Source of the DNA: Lichenostomus cassidix
Lineage: Eukaryota > Chordata > Aves > Passeriformes > Meliphagidae
Assembly: GCA_008360975.2 (NCBI GenBank)
Contig: VLJF02000033.1
Coordinates: 3,286,001-3,350,000, forward strand
DNA: 64,000 nt
Reading direction: 5' to 3'
Shown here: positions 63,516 through 64,000 of the stretch, piece by piece
How positions within the stretch are numbered: position 1 is the first letter of the stretch
Layout: every line of letters begins with the position of its first letter
Translations under genes and position numbers: made by a program
The notes under the pieces: generated by a model
What the model was told of the DNA's origin: nothing
What the model saw: the letters and a program-made list of their open reading frames with translations, nothing else
Database searches by the model: none

Positions 63516-64000
63516 ATTTGGGGGAAATTCCGGAAATTTTTGGGAAAAATACCGAAAATTTGGGAAAAATCCGGAAAATTTGGGGGTTTTGGGTGGAAAT
63601 TCGAGGATTTTTGGTGGAAATTTGGGGATTTTGGGGGAAATTTGGGTGTTTGGGGTCAAAATTTGGGCGAAAATCCGGAAAATTTGGGGATTTTGGGGGG
63701 AAAATCCCAAAAATTTGGGGGTTTTGGGTGGAAATTTGGGGATTTGGGGAGGAAATCCCAAAAAATTTGGGGGAAAATCCGGAAATTTGGAGAAAAATCC
63801 GGAGAATTTGGGGGTTTTGGGGAGGAAATCCTGAAAATTTGGGGGATTTTAGGTGGAAATTTGGGGATTTTGGGAGGAAAAATCCCAAAATTTGGGAGAA
63901 AATCCCAGAAATTTGGGGGAAATCCTGAAAATTTGGGTGTTTGGGGTCAAAATTTGGGGGAAAATCCCAGAAATTTGGGGGAAATCCTGAAAATTTGGGT
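63516..64000. repeat. G-rich repeat (AAAATTTGGGGGTTTTGGGTGGAAATTTGGGG)
   Basis: Repeat of AAATTTGGGGGAAATCCTGA with AATCCGGAAAATTTGGG variants running to the window edge. No gene is seen. Confidence 0.8.

Noticed and set aside
1..64000. CRISPR arrays or bacterial features suggested by many regular repeats
   Set aside because: Repeats lack unique spacers of fixed length, and the genes are vertebrate with introns.

Overview
The window looks like part of a bird genome, most likely a gene-dense microchromosome. That is inferred from vertebrate split genes with very short spacing, introns built almost wholly of GC-strand-biased simple repeats, and a gammaretrovirus-like endogenous element; the species cannot be read from the sequence. 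Two vertebrate genes are recognisable on the + strand. The first is the 3' end of a fibrillar collagen, best called COL11A2: the last triple-helix exons, a C-propeptide, a stop at 21477-21479 and a poly(A) signal at 23123. The second is complete RING1, a Polycomb E3 ligase: promoter 24770-25120, six coding exons between 27085 and 41159, and a poly(A) signal at 44472. Spliced in silico, the RING1 exons sum to 1038 nt with every phase matching (345 aa). COL11A2 next to RING1 is part of the extended MHC gene order known from mammals, but here the genes lie about 4 kb apart with none of the usual intervening genes visible.

The most unusual host feature is that introns of both genes hold tandem arrays seeded from exon edges. 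At ten exon edges, a partial exon with its real splice site (acceptor plus exon start, or exon end plus donor) is repeated: 15 times at 421-3190, 6 times at 13792-14400, 5 times at 18667-19620, 11 times at 27743-28930, about 10 times at 29240-31045, 14-15 times at 31588-33450, 3 times at 34090-34850, 4 times at 35421-36880, once at 37676-37735 and 7 times at 38006-38905. Weaker traces exist at two more edges. The simple repeats also often switch strand polarity at exons. Inside one coding exon of the collagen an 11-residue unit is repeated 14 times in frame.

From 45911 to 56549 lies a near full-length endogenous retrovirus: two LTRs of about 580 bp with about 1.6% substitutions, a tRNA-His-type primer binding site, gag with one CCHC knuckle, pol in the gag frame after a UAG, and a gamma-type env with CWLC and CX6CC motifs. 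It is broken by a 933-bp tandem duplication, one 1-nt deletion, and ten in-frame stops. At least nine of those stops sit where related proteins have tryptophan (TGG changed to TAG or TGA), which suggests G-to-A hypermutation instead of slow decay. It also has a cysteine-rich insertion between RNase H and integrase and unexplained small ORFs between pol and env. Its 5' edge abuts a 500-N assembly gap.

Right of the element, 56800-57862 is a promoter-like region with two to three degenerate tandem copies carrying YY1-, ETS- and ZNF143-like sites and ending in a candidate splice donor. The rest (57863-64000) is repeat-rich and only weak exon candidates are seen.
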